Shown here one piece after another: positions 32,300 through 40,321 of a DNA stretch of 64,000 bases. Both the position numbers and the translations under genes were made by a program. The notes under the pieces are model-generated. The model saw nothing but the letters and a program-made list of their open reading frames with translations, did not search any database and was not told the origin of the DNA. Source of the stretch: Solibacillus sp040274725 (GTDB lineage Bacteria; Bacillota; Bacilli; Bacillales_A; Planococcaceae); the NCBI GenBank assembly GCA_040274725.1, contig JBEMAQ010000005.1, positions 123,532 to 187,531 of the forward strand, written 5' to 3'. Positions within the stretch are counted from its first letter, which is position 1. Every line of letters begins with the position of its first letter.

Positions 32300-32809
32300 T
32301 TATTTCACGCTTAAATCCCGAACCGCTACATTCCCTAGCATCGCTAAATGCATAATGTTCCACCGAATCGTTTGCGCATCATTTAAATTCGTAATTTTCA
32401 TTTGAAGCACGACGCGACCAGGGCTACTTCTCTTTTCTACTTTTCCATTAAAATGCTGCATCAGCTCGTTGATAAATGCGGTGATTTTGTCATCACTTCT
32501 TTTTCCTATGTGTAGTGACATCTTAACCCGATACGTGCGAATGGAGAGTAGTTCCTGATTCAATGCCCAAACGAACGTGTCCTTTTCCGCATCATAATAG
32601 CTTGGGTCGCTAAAAGGCTTCGCTTGACCACAATGCTGACAAATCGCCACGTAACGAGCATGGTATACACCGATACCCGGCTGCTCCACATTTACATACG
32701 CCCAGTAAGGGATAAACATATCCTGTGTACAAAAGCTACAAATAACCGGCTCATCAAAAATCGTGATGCGACTTTTTTGGGGGCGTAACGTTTCATCTGT
32801 ACCCGTCAT
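32300..32809 (-). CDS. Zinc-ribbon-type protein with two CxxC pairs (169 aa)
   Basis: CSFC (about residues 24-27) and CQHC (about 57-60) form a treble-clef or ribbon-type zinc site in the first third. The remaining part is an alpha/beta domain (SIRTYRVKMSLHIGKRSDDK, GRVVLQMKITNLNDAQTIRW). Its start overlaps the stop of the upstream 88-residue gene by 4 bases (ATGA), so translation is coupled. The upstream product has the same CSFC and a CTSC pair, so they are likely related. Function unknown; no DNA-binding motif recognised. Confidence 0.62.
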   Translation of the reverse strand: MTGTDETLRPQKSRITIFDEPVICSFCTQDMFIPYWAYVNVEQPGIGVYHARYVAICQHCGQAKPFSDPSYYDAEKDTFVWALNQELLSIRTYRVKMSLHIGKRSDDKITAFINELMQHFNGKVEKRSSPGRVVLQMKITNLNDAQTIRWNIMHLAMLGNVAVRDLSVK

Positions 32810-33072
32810 TCTTTGATCACTTCCACATACTCAATAATCGATACATGTTTTTGCGATGCATGGTCAAAGCGGTTCTTTTCTTGAAACATTCGCACATCAC
32901 CGCATGACGTACAACAAAAGGATTGCAGTGTTAGCTGCTCCGTCACCGGCTCCCCTAAGCCGTTCAAATCCATATACACTTCACGATGCAAAAATTCATC
33001 GTGCTGACAAAACGAACAAACTAACTGCTTGTCCCGAATTTTTATGTGGTACGTGCCTCTTCTTCTTACCAT
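32806..33072 (-). CDS. Small zinc-ribbon protein (88 aa)
   Basis: CSFC near residue 16 and CTSC near residue 53, with an intervening strand-rich segment (EFLHREVYMDLNGLGEPVTE), match a two-CxxC zinc ribbon. The spacing is like that of the downstream gene's N-terminus. GAGGTG precedes the ATG. First of a coupled pair with the 32300 gene; the TPR gene at 33109 lies immediately upstream on the same strand, so all three may be one operon. Confidence 0.6.
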   Translation of the reverse strand: MVRRRGTYHIKIRDKQLVCSFCQHDEFLHREVYMDLNGLGEPVTEQLTLQSFCCTSCGDVRMFQEKNRFDHASQKHVSIIEYVEVIKE

Positions 33073-33108
33073 TTTTTCACCTCGAATTTTATTTGCTCCA
33101 TGTTTTCC

Positions 33109-34464
33109 TTACTCGCTTTCTCCATTATCTAACTCCACATACTCCCCGTGCCCATGCTGCTTACAGCCAAACAAATAACAGCCACTTGTCGGGTACAAAT
33201 CATAGTCATAATGTGGGACAAGGCCTTGCTTCAGCTGCTCCACTAATTGCGTGAGCTCGTCCTTTTGCGCCTTCAACTCCGTGATTCGTTCCTCTTTGTC
33301 AAGCTCTGTCCAAGTCGCGTCACAATCCTCTTCCTCGGCCTCCGCAATTTCCTCCCCCTTCCAGACAAGCTGCGCCTCGATCAATTGCTGCGCGCGTGTC
33401 TCCTCGCCAAGCTGCAATAGTACATAGGCATAGCGGCTACTTATATAGTTCGTCCAAGAGCCATCAGCCAAGTCATACGCAAACCATTTTTTCGCCAACG
33501 TAAATTCACCAAGCTCGGCATAGACATCCGCAATTTCGGTTGCACTCACAAAGTCCTCCATATCCGGCGTCCAGCTCGCGAGCATTGCCTTTGCTTGCGC
33601 TATCTGACCCGCCTTAATGCGCGCAAAAACACGGTACAGCCATACTAAATCCGCGTCGTCTTTAATGTCATCAAAACACTGCATGGCCTGCAAAAATCGC
33701 GCCTGCTTAAAATAAACAATCGCTAAATTATGCAGTGCCTCATTCGAGCGCTCTAGCTGCAAACTCGTTGTAAAATACAGCTCCGCCTGCTGTAATTCTC
33801 CATTCGCTAACGCAATCTCACCCAGCATATTGTACGGGAAATAAGCTTGTGGCTTTAGCGTCAGCACCTCTTCTAGCAGGCGCTTCGCCGTAGCTAAATC
33901 CCCCTCCTCATGCAAATACATCCACGCTAAATTGTTCAAGCTTTGCACGTCTCGTCGCTCCTGTGCTAGCTTTTTTAACAGCGCAAACGCCGCGTCATAA
34001 TCATTTTGCTCAAATAGCATGAGTGCCTTTGTATTTTCAGATGTCTCGTCATACAAAAAACGGTCGAGCTTCTCTACATAATCGATCTCATGCAGATAGC
34101 TATTTAATGCAAACATATACCGCGTCACAGCCCCTACTAACATCTTTAATGGGATGTGCTCGTTAATTTCCGCCTGTTGCGAGGGAGAAACTAACTGCAC
34201 ACCATCCTGTTGCAATGTAAAGTAGAGCAGCGGCTCCTCCTGGTCAAGCGACGTATAAACAAAGTTTTGCGATTCAGCCCGGCGAATCGCCTCACACCAT
34301 TTCCCGAGCTGAATGGCAAGCTCCACGACATTCACATGTGTTTCCGCAAAAAACAGCGCACCCTTCACATAGATTTGCAAGTCGCCCTCTATGTAGCCAT
34401 TGTCAAACGCCCATTTGCTACTATTTAAATGCGCGCCGTCTAGCTGGAACTGAAATTGAATCAT
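33109..34464 (-). CDS. Tetratricopeptide-repeat protein (451 aa)
   Basis: The first about 130 residues are a beta-rich domain (MIQFQFQLDGAHLNSSKWAF). From about 140 to 380 there are TPR-like helical pairs: ALMLFEQNDYDAAFALLKKL, NLAWMYLHEEGDLATAKRLL, LGEIALANGELQQAELYFTT, LHNLAIVYFKQARFLQAMQC. A charged coiled coil (EERITELKAQKDELTQLVEQ) precedes a cysteine/histidine tail (SGCYLFGCKQHGHGEY) that may bind metal. It likely acts as a protein-interaction scaffold. GAAGGAGATA precedes the ATG. It is followed by the zinc-ribbon pair, which may be its partners (inference). Confidence 0.7.
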   Translation of the reverse strand: MIQFQFQLDGAHLNSSKWAFDNGYIEGDLQIYVKGALFFAETHVNVVELAIQLGKWCEAIRRAESQNFVYTSLDQEEPLLYFTLQQDGVQLVSPSQQAEINEHIPLKMLVGAVTRYMFALNSYLHEIDYVEKLDRFLYDETSENTKALMLFEQNDYDAAFALLKKLAQERRDVQSLNNLAWMYLHEEGDLATAKRLLEEVLTLKPQAYFPYNMLGEIALANGELQQAELYFTTSLQLERSNEALHNLAIVYFKQARFLQAMQCFDDIKDDADLVWLYRVFARIKAGQIAQAKAMLASWTPDMEDFVSATEIADVYAELGEFTLAKKWFAYDLADGSWTNYISSRYAYVLLQLGEETRAQQLIEAQLVWKGEEIAEAEEEDCDATWTELDKEERITELKAQKDELTQLVEQLKQGLVPHYDYDLYPTSGCYLFGCKQHGHGEYVELDNGESE

Positions 34465-34518
34465 CTATGTTATCTCCTTCTTCACTTGATATGTATATTT
34501 TTACCTTTAAAAAGAAAA

Positions 34519-34559
34519 AAAGCAAATTTGGAAAACAAGTCATTTTCCAAATTTGCTTT
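34519..34559 (-). terminator. Terminator of the Bce-like transporter operon
   Basis: Perfect 17-bp stem AAAGCAAATTTGGAAAA / TTTTCCAAATTTGCTTT with a 7-nt loop, then a T-run on the minus strand. Confidence 0.9.
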
Positions 34560-34589
34560 GTCAAAATAGAGGGCGTCTGTCAAATACCT

Positions 34590-36533
34590 CTACCGAATAA
34601 CGTATTTTTTTGTAATCGAAAAGGTCACCGCGTAGTAAATAAAATAAATGAAGCTCATGACACAAATAATACTAATGGAAAGCCCGCTCATGCTCAACGT
34701 ATGAAAGCCAAGCAACTTAATAATTTTTTCAGTTATCATCGTGACGGGAACGGCTAGCAGTAACGGAATGATGATCGGGAATGCGAAAAACAGAAAGATT
34801 TGTTTAGCAAGCGTTACGGTTTGCTGCTGCTTTGACACGCCCAGTCGGAATAAAATTGTATATTTCTTCGCATCCTCACTAATTGCTGATAACGTCTTTA
34901 ATGCTAAGATGGCCATTGCTAAGAGGACAAAGACGAAGCTCATATATAGTGCACCGAGAATTAAAATGGCTGAAAAGGCAAGACTCGCTACACGCTCATA
35001 TTCTTTTATGTCAAAATCGCTACGCTTCACCTTCACCTGACCGTATTGTTGTTCATAAGAAAACGCCTCATTCAGTACCGCTACATCAAAATTCGTCTCA
35101 GCAACATCGAGCGCATAGGCGGTTTGAATAGGTGTCATATCCTCCACTAATTCATCCGGTACAACGATGACAAAGTACGCCCAAATTAACGTAGGCATTT
35201 GCTGTTCTACCTGGCTCAGTGAATAGCGCTGGCCACTATGCTCTAGCGTATGCTGTGAAAAATCATAATTTAAAATTGCTTGGCTATCTGAATAAATCGC
35301 AAATTGCTGCTGCAAATCAAGTGTTGGCTCGCCTAAATAATCGAGGAGCTGATTGAAATCCGACTCGCGCACGTAAGCGTCTGTATCGGTAAAGTCTTCG
35401 TCATACCAATGCGTTTCCTTTAAAAAATCAACCTGGCCCGTCGTAAAGACCGGTGTCTCAAATGACTGCTCAATCGTTGTGACGTGCGCAATTTGCTGTT
35501 TAATTTCTTCGTATGAATGCACCGGCTCTAGTTGCGCATCTAGATTGCCTCGAATATCAAATGGGAAGCGGCGCTCTAAATTTTCTTCCTCCACCGCTTT
35601 ATATAAAAAACCCACGTTGGCCGCAATAATGGAGAACGTCATTAAAAATGCCAGCAAGCCTAGTAACATCGCATTCGCATTAAGCGTTGCACTTAATTGC
35701 CGTAAAATAAATCGATTCGTCCGTTGTTGGCTCCATTTTTTTTGCTGTAACAGGGCGTACATCAGGCATTTTGCGAGGCCGTAATGGAAAAGAATGACCG
35801 ACACCGCTAGTACCACAATCATCAATAGTAAACCCGTGGCACTGTCCGCATTATTTTCAAAAATCCCCTCAATGTGATACGAAAATCGAGAAAAAGCATA
35901 GACAATTCCTGCCCCTGCTAGTACCGTGATGAAACCTGACAGGATCGGTGCTTTTTTCACTTGGTTCACTTTCTTTTCTCCGTGAATCAGCTCAAAAATC
36001 GTGATGCGGCTTAAATAAATACTGGACGTTAAAAAAGTCACCACAAAAATCGACAGCACCATGAGTAAGGTAACGGCGATGCCTTTCAATGAAAAGAACG
36101 AAAAGGCAAAATCATATTCCAGTAAACTCGACATAAGTAGCATGAGTGCTTGATACAAAATCGAGCCAAATATGCCCCCTACGATTAACGCCAGCAGGCC
36201 AAGAAAGCTATTTTCAAATAAAAATAGCTTCACGATTTGGTGACGCTTCATTCCGACGGTTAAATACGTGCCAAATTCACGCGTACGTAAACGCAGCATG
36301 AAGCGATTCGCATAGCCAAGAACAAACGCGATAATGACACATAAAAAACTAGACAGCACGAGTAATCCGACTGCGAGTGAGGCGAAGGAATCCGCGCGTG
36401 CTTGAAGATCCTCATTATAAATTAAATTATTCATCGCAAAAACAAGTGCAATCGTCAGCGCAATCGTGATGAAATAAATGAGGTAATTGCTCATTTGGCG
36501 CTTCATATTGCGAAAGGCTAGCTTTCTATACAC
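34590..36533 (-). CDS. BceB-type ABC transporter permease (FtsX-like, peptide antibiotic resistance)
   Basis: 647 residues with ten predicted membrane helices. Four lie in the first 230 residues, then more, then a large extracytoplasmic domain (about residues 325-510) between later helices, which is the BceB/VraG layout. FtsX-like blocks are visible near the N-terminus (MLRLRTREFGTYLTVGMKRH) and C-terminus (SEDAKKYTILFRLGVSKQQQ). I choose the GTG at 36533 because GGAGG lies 8 bases upstream; the TTG at 36548 would translate that site. It overlaps the ATPase gene by 8 bases. With the ATPase it should remove or shield cell-wall-active peptides, and it passes flux information to the adjacent sensor kinase. 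Confidence 0.9.
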   Translation of the reverse strand: MYRKLAFRNMKRQMSNYLIYFITIALTIALVFAMNNLIYNEDLQARADSFASLAVGLLVLSSFLCVIIAFVLGYANRFMLRLRTREFGTYLTVGMKRHQIVKLFLFENSFLGLLALIVGGIFGSILYQALMLLMSSLLEYDFAFSFFSLKGIAVTLLMVLSIFVVTFLTSSIYLSRITIFELIHGEKKVNQVKKAPILSGFITVLAGAGIVYAFSRFSYHIEGIFENNADSATGLLLMIVVLAVSVILFHYGLAKCLMYALLQQKKWSQQRTNRFILRQLSATLNANAMLLGLLAFLMTFSIIAANVGFLYKAVEEENLERRFPFDIRGNLDAQLEPVHSYEEIKQQIAHVTTIEQSFETPVFTTGQVDFLKETHWYDEDFTDTDAYVRESDFNQLLDYLGEPTLDLQQQFAIYSDSQAILNYDFSQHTLEHSGQRYSLSQVEQQMPTLIWAYFVIVVPDELVEDMTPIQTAYALDVAETNFDVAVLNEAFSYEQQYGQVKVKRSDFDIKEYERVASLAFSAILILGALYMSFVFVLLAMAILALKTLSAISEDAKKYTILFRLGVSKQQQTVTLAKQIFLFFAFPIIIPLLLAVPVTMITEKIIKLLGFHTLSMSGLSISIICVMSFIYFIYYAVTFSITKKYVIR

Positions 36534-37287
36534 GCCCTTCACCTCCAAGTAATGCCATGACCGCTAATATTTCCTCATGCATCACGTTGCTGGATTTGTC
36601 CCCTTTATACAGCTCATTCCAAAGCTTACCGTCCTTTAAAAACAGCACACGCTTTGCATAGGAGCCGATAAGTGCGTCATGTGTGACCATGAGAATCGTG
36701 GCATGCAGCGCGTCATTCATCATCGTCAGCGTTTGCATCAAATTTTTGGAATTACTCGAATCGAGCGCCTCCGTCGGTTCATCTGCTAAAATAATGCGCG
36801 GATTCGTAATAAGTGCCCTTGCACAGGCCACGCGCTGACGCTGACCGCCCGATAATTCGCTTGGGAATTTTTTGAGCTGCTCCTTGATGCCAAGCTGTGC
36901 CGCTATTTCTACGCAGCGCTCGTTTGCTTGCGCGTACGCCACGCCTTGTAAATTCAGTGGTAAGGTAATGTTTTCTTCGACGGTTAGCGTATCCAGTAAA
37001 TTATAATCCTGAAAAATAAAGCCGAGCTGATCGCGGCGGTAATCGGCGAGCGCGCGTTCTTTTTTAGAAGAAATCAATTCCCCTTCAAGCATAATCGACC
37101 CCGAGCTAATGCGGTCAATTGTCGCGATGCAGTTTAACAGTGTGCTTTTGCCAGATCCGGATGCTCCCATAATGGCCACGAATTCCCCGTCTTCTACTTG
37201 AAAGGAAATCCCATCAAGTGCCTTTGTAACAACTTGCCCATTCGCATAATATTTTGTGACGTCCTGTATGTGTAATCGTTTAGTCAT
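36526..37287 (-). CDS. BceA-type ABC transporter ATP-binding protein
   Basis: 253 residues. Walker A GASGSGKST (about residues 42-50), Q-loop FIFQDYNLLD, signature LSGGQRQRV, Walker B IILADEPTEALDSSNSK and switch histidine in MVTHD identify a MacB/Bce-class ATPase. ATG 37287 is preceded by TGGAGG. It overlaps the permease gene downstream. It powers the antimicrobial-peptide detoxification transporter encoded with it. Confidence 0.92.
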   Translation of the reverse strand: MTKRLHIQDVTKYYANGQVVTKALDGISFQVEDGEFVAIMGASGSGKSTLLNCIATIDRISSGSIMLEGELISSKKERALADYRRDQLGFIFQDYNLLDTLTVEENITLPLNLQGVAYAQANERCVEIAAQLGIKEQLKKFPSELSGGQRQRVACARALITNPRIILADEPTEALDSSNSKNLMQTLTMMNDALHATILMVTHDALIGSYAKRVLFLKDGKLWNELYKGDKSSNVMHEEILAVMALLGGEGRV

Positions 37288-37361
37288 CGCAATCGCCTCC
37301 AATTTACCCATAGCTTAACACGGGGAGATTGCATTTTATCTAACGCTAACTTCATGCTCTC

Positions 37362-38333
37362 TTACATTTTCGTTAGATTTGGGAAGGTGAGCTCAAAGCG
37401 CGTAAAGCGACCGCGTTGTGATTTCACCTGCAGCGTAATATGCAGTTCCTCACATAATTTCGCGACGATGTATAGGCCCATCCCCGTACTTGTTCCAAGC
37501 GTTCGACCATTTGTCCCCGTATAGCCACGTTCGAAAATCCGCGCTATTTCGTGAGCAGGTATCCCGATGCCGTTATCCTCATAAATGAGTTGATGAGCTG
37601 ATGCGTGGATTGTCACTTTACTGCCTGGGCAATATTTCGCGCTATTGATCAAAAACTGATTCACTATAAATTGCAATGCTTTTTGGTCACTATACACCGT
37701 TAGATTGCCACTAATTTCGACTTGAATTTTGGACGCAATAAGAATATCCATTTGGTTTTTGACTGTCCTATTTATTAACGCCTGCATATCAACATCTGCT
37801 AACTGCTTGTCTGTTTCAATCGTTTGGAGTCTTGCATAATGAAGAATACTATCGGTTAAATTATCCGCACGCTTCAATTCCCGGCGTAGCTTACGAACAT
37901 CGGGCTCACTCGCCAGCATTAAGCTCATCGCAGTAAGTGGTGTTTTCAACTCGTGAATCCAGTGCTCGACGTATTCCTTATAGTCTCGTGATTGACGATT
38001 CGCTCGCTCAACACGTGAAATTGCATCATGTGAAATGGCTTGTACAATCGTAAAATAATTTTGCTCGGTCATAGAAGTCGGCTTCGGTAGCACTTCGCCA
38101 AGTAAATAAGGCTCTTCTAGCGCCTTTACTAGCTGCTCCACATGCTGTAGCTTACGACGCTCACTCAAATAGCTCACCGTTAACCAGCCAACAAAAAGCA
38201 CTGCATAGGTAGCCGCAACTGTTCGTACTGTAACGATTGGCAGCTGCAGGACGAACAAAAAGCTAATTGTAAATACATAAACAATGAGCAAGAAGCCGAT
38301 GGTAATGCTTTTCCCTAATAAAAACTGTCTCAT
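37362..38333 (-). CDS. BceS-type intramembrane-sensing histidine kinase
   Basis: 323 residues. Two closely spaced membrane helices (ITIGFLLIVYVFTISFLFVL and VAATYAVLFVGWLTV) with almost no extracellular loop are the hallmark of intramembrane-sensing kinases, which rely on the cognate ABC transporter for detection. The phosphoacceptor is in HWIHELKTPLTAM, and the ATPase domain has YEDNGIGIPAHE and GTSTGMGLYIVAKL. Its ATG overlaps the response-regulator stop by 4 bases. The bce-like transporter genes follow 74 bases downstream on the same strand, consistent with a four-gene peptide-sensing module. Confidence 0.92.
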   Translation of the reverse strand: MRQFLLGKSITIGFLLIVYVFTISFLFVLQLPIVTVRTVAATYAVLFVGWLTVSYLSERRKLQHVEQLVKALEEPYLLGEVLPKPTSMTEQNYFTIVQAISHDAISRVERANRQSRDYKEYVEHWIHELKTPLTAMSLMLASEPDVRKLRRELKRADNLTDSILHYARLQTIETDKQLADVDMQALINRTVKNQMDILIASKIQVEISGNLTVYSDQKALQFIVNQFLINSAKYCPGSKVTIHASAHQLIYEDNGIGIPAHEIARIFERGYTGTNGRTLGTSTGMGLYIVAKLCEELHITLQVKSQRGRFTRFELTFPNLTKM

Positions 38334-38938
38334 AGACGATACCCTACACCGCGCACTGTTTTAATAAAATCGAGCGCGTGAATGTGCTTTAGCTTTTCGC
38401 GTAAGCGATTAATATTGACGTATAATGTATTTTCGTCAATATACAAGCTGTCATTCCATAAATCCTCAATAATTTCCTCCCGCGTCATGAGCTCCTTTTT
38501 CATGAGACTGGCCAAAATACGCGTTTCGTTTTTCGTGAGCTCAATCGACTGCCCTGCGTATAGCACCTTCAAGTTCGCCGCATCGAGCGTTAGCCCGCGT
38601 ACTGTCTGGGTCGTCGTTTTTCGTGCAAGTAGCCGCGCAATACGAGCGAGTAAAATCGAGGAGTTGTACGGCTTGCGAATATAATCATCTGCCCCGACGC
38701 CAAAGCCAATTAACTCGTCCTCATTGGAATCACGCGCAGTTAAAAAAATAATGGGAATATCCGACGTTTCGCGAATTTCACGGCAAATTTCAAAGCCATT
38801 TTTGCCAGGTAAATTCACATCTAATAACGCCAAATCACAAGGTAAGTGCTGAACGACTTCATAGCCGTGAATGCGCAGCAGCATTTGCAGTTCCTCTAAA
38901 ATCGCCGCATCATCTTCCATGACAAGTATTTTCTGCAT
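38330..38938 (-). CDS. BceR-type OmpR-family response regulator
   Basis: 202 residues from ATG 38938, preceded by GAGGGGGG; a longer frame is rejected. The receiver domain has the acidic pair EDD, the phosphoacceptor in LALLDVNLPGKNGFE, the switch FLTARDSNED and the lysine in YIRKPYNS. The C-terminal winged helix shows ELTKNETRILASLMKKE and YVNINRLREKLK with the closing IKTVRGVGYRL. It should activate the downstream transporter genes on signalling by the coupled kinase. Confidence 0.92.
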   Translation of the reverse strand: MQKILVMEDDAAILEELQMLLRIHGYEVVQHLPCDLALLDVNLPGKNGFEICREIRETSDIPIIFLTARDSNEDELIGFGVGADDYIRKPYNSSILLARIARLLARKTTTQTVRGLTLDAANLKVLYAGQSIELTKNETRILASLMKKELMTREEIIEDLWNDSLYIDENTLYVNINRLREKLKHIHALDFIKTVRGVGYRL

Positions 38939-39036
38939 ACTAATCCCCCCTCTATCAATCGGTAGTATACAATTTTTCATCGCTTACTACACTTTGTCAA
39001 GAACGGTCTCTAGCTAGCGATAGTTGGATCTAAACA

Positions 39037-39065
39037 AAAACAGACGGCTCTTGGCCGTCTGTTTT
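39037..39065 (-). terminator. Terminator downstream of cydABS
   Basis: Perfect 12-bp stem AAAACAGACGGC / GCCGTCTGTTTT with a 5-nt loop, followed on the minus strand by TTGTTTAG. Confidence 0.82.
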
Positions 39066-39184
39066 CATTACAATAGTAGGTTCAGTATTTTATTTCTAGG
39101 ACGCTAGCTTTCCAGTAAACTGCCCCCTAGAAGAAGCGCTCACCTCAAGCATTCTAGCAGCTGAATGGGAGGTGAGAAGCTTTT

Positions 39185-39280
39185 TTAATGCGTCTTTGTT
39201 TTCATCGCGACGACAAACGCCACTCCGACCGAGACGATCACCACAAGCCATGGTGCGTAAAAAATTAAAAAGTCATTCAT
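39185..39280 (-). CDS. CydS-like small subunit of cytochrome bd oxidase (31 aa)
   Basis: ATG 39280 is preceded by AAGGGGTGG and lies 12 bases after the cydB stop. The peptide begins MNDFLIFYAPWLVVIVSVGV, forms a single membrane helix, and ends in a short basic tail (VAMKTKTH). Length, position behind cydB and the xxFLIxYAPxxVV pattern match the CydS subunit found with the Geobacillus bd oxidase, which packs against CydA near heme b595. It is too short for normal gene-calling. I infer that it is the third subunit here. Confidence 0.8.
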   Translation of the reverse strand: MNDFLIFYAPWLVVIVSVGVAFVVAMKTKTH

Positions 39281-39292
39281 CTAAGCCACCCC

Positions 39293-40321
39293 TTATACAT
39301 GTGTTTCGTCTTCTCCCGACACATAGCCTTTGTTGAAAATAAAGAGCTTAAACACTAAATACATCGACGGAATGAGCAAGAACAGCCCGGCGATAAATGC
39401 GACAACAAGCGCCATCGCCATCGCCTCATTTGTGAAGCTGTCGTGAATCGTTAAATACGGATATAGTAAATACGGATAATGCGAAATGCCGTATGCAAAA
39501 AACGCCGTTGCAAATTGCAGCATCATAATGATGACCGCTAAGCCGTAGTTCATTTGTTTCCAGAGTAGCCACGTCGTCGCTAAAAATAACAGCCCCGACA
39601 CCGCAAACAGCCAGAATAAACCGAGCATATTATCATAATGCCAGTTGCCCATGCGGCGTAGCTCCACAATAATACCAAACGCGCTAAGTATGAGCGGCAG
39701 CGACCAAATGAGCGCATATTTACGCATCAGCTGACTCGCCGCAACGTCGCCGGCCTTCTGTGCATACCACGTTAAAAACACAGCGGAAATATAAAGCACG
39801 GCTGTCATACTTAACACGACAATCGACCACGCAAGCGGGCTTGTCAGCAGCGCCGCAAAATCGAGTTGCGGGCCAGCGTCTGTCATCGTAACAAAGCCGC
39901 CCTCTGAAATTGTCAGCACGACCGATAATGATGCCGGGATGAATAGTCCAGCAAGTCCGTACGCGGTCGCATAGCCTTTATGCCCGCGCAGTCCGCTGTA
40001 CGACTCAAACGCATAGTAGCTACCGCGGATCGTTAGTAAAATTAACGCAATTGACGCTGGCACGAGTAGCACCGTACCGTAGTAATACGCCGTTTGCGGG
40101 AAGAAGCCGACGATACCGACGAAGAAAAATACGAGAAAAACATTCGTAATTTCCCAAACCGGCGATAAATAACGCTTAATCATTTTCGATAAAATATGAC
40201 CTTTTCCAGTTAGCAGACTGTGCGCATTGAAAAACCCTGCGCCAAAATCAATAGACGCAACAATAACATAGCCAAATAAGAAAATCCATAGTACAGATAC
40301 CCCTAAAATTTCAATCCACAT
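39293..40321 (-). CDS. cydB: Cytochrome bd ubiquinol/menaquinol oxidase subunit II
   Basis: 342 residues, the usual length. Eight or nine hydrophobic helices, beginning WIEILGVSVLWIFLFGYVIV. The family-typical acidic residue is in the DFGAGFF motif of helix 1 (VASIDFGAGFF), and KRYLSPVWEITNVFLVFF follows. The start ATG shares its A with the cydA stop (TAATG), so translation is coupled. With CydA it forms the quinol-oxidising, O2-reducing complex with high oxygen affinity. Menaquinol is the expected donor in Bacillales. Confidence 0.95.
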   Translation of the reverse strand: MWIEILGVSVLWIFLFGYVIVASIDFGAGFFNAHSLLTGKGHILSKMIKRYLSPVWEITNVFLVFFFVGIVGFFPQTAYYYGTVLLVPASIALILLTIRGSYYAFESYSGLRGHKGYATAYGLAGLFIPASLSVVLTISEGGFVTMTDAGPQLDFAALLTSPLAWSIVVLSMTAVLYISAVFLTWYAQKAGDVAASQLMRKYALIWSLPLILSAFGIIVELRRMGNWHYDNMLGLFWLFAVSGLLFLATTWLLWKQMNYGLAVIIMMLQFATAFFAYGISHYPYLLYPYLTIHDSFTNEAMAMALVVAFIAGLFLLIPSMYLVFKLFIFNKGYVSGEDETHV

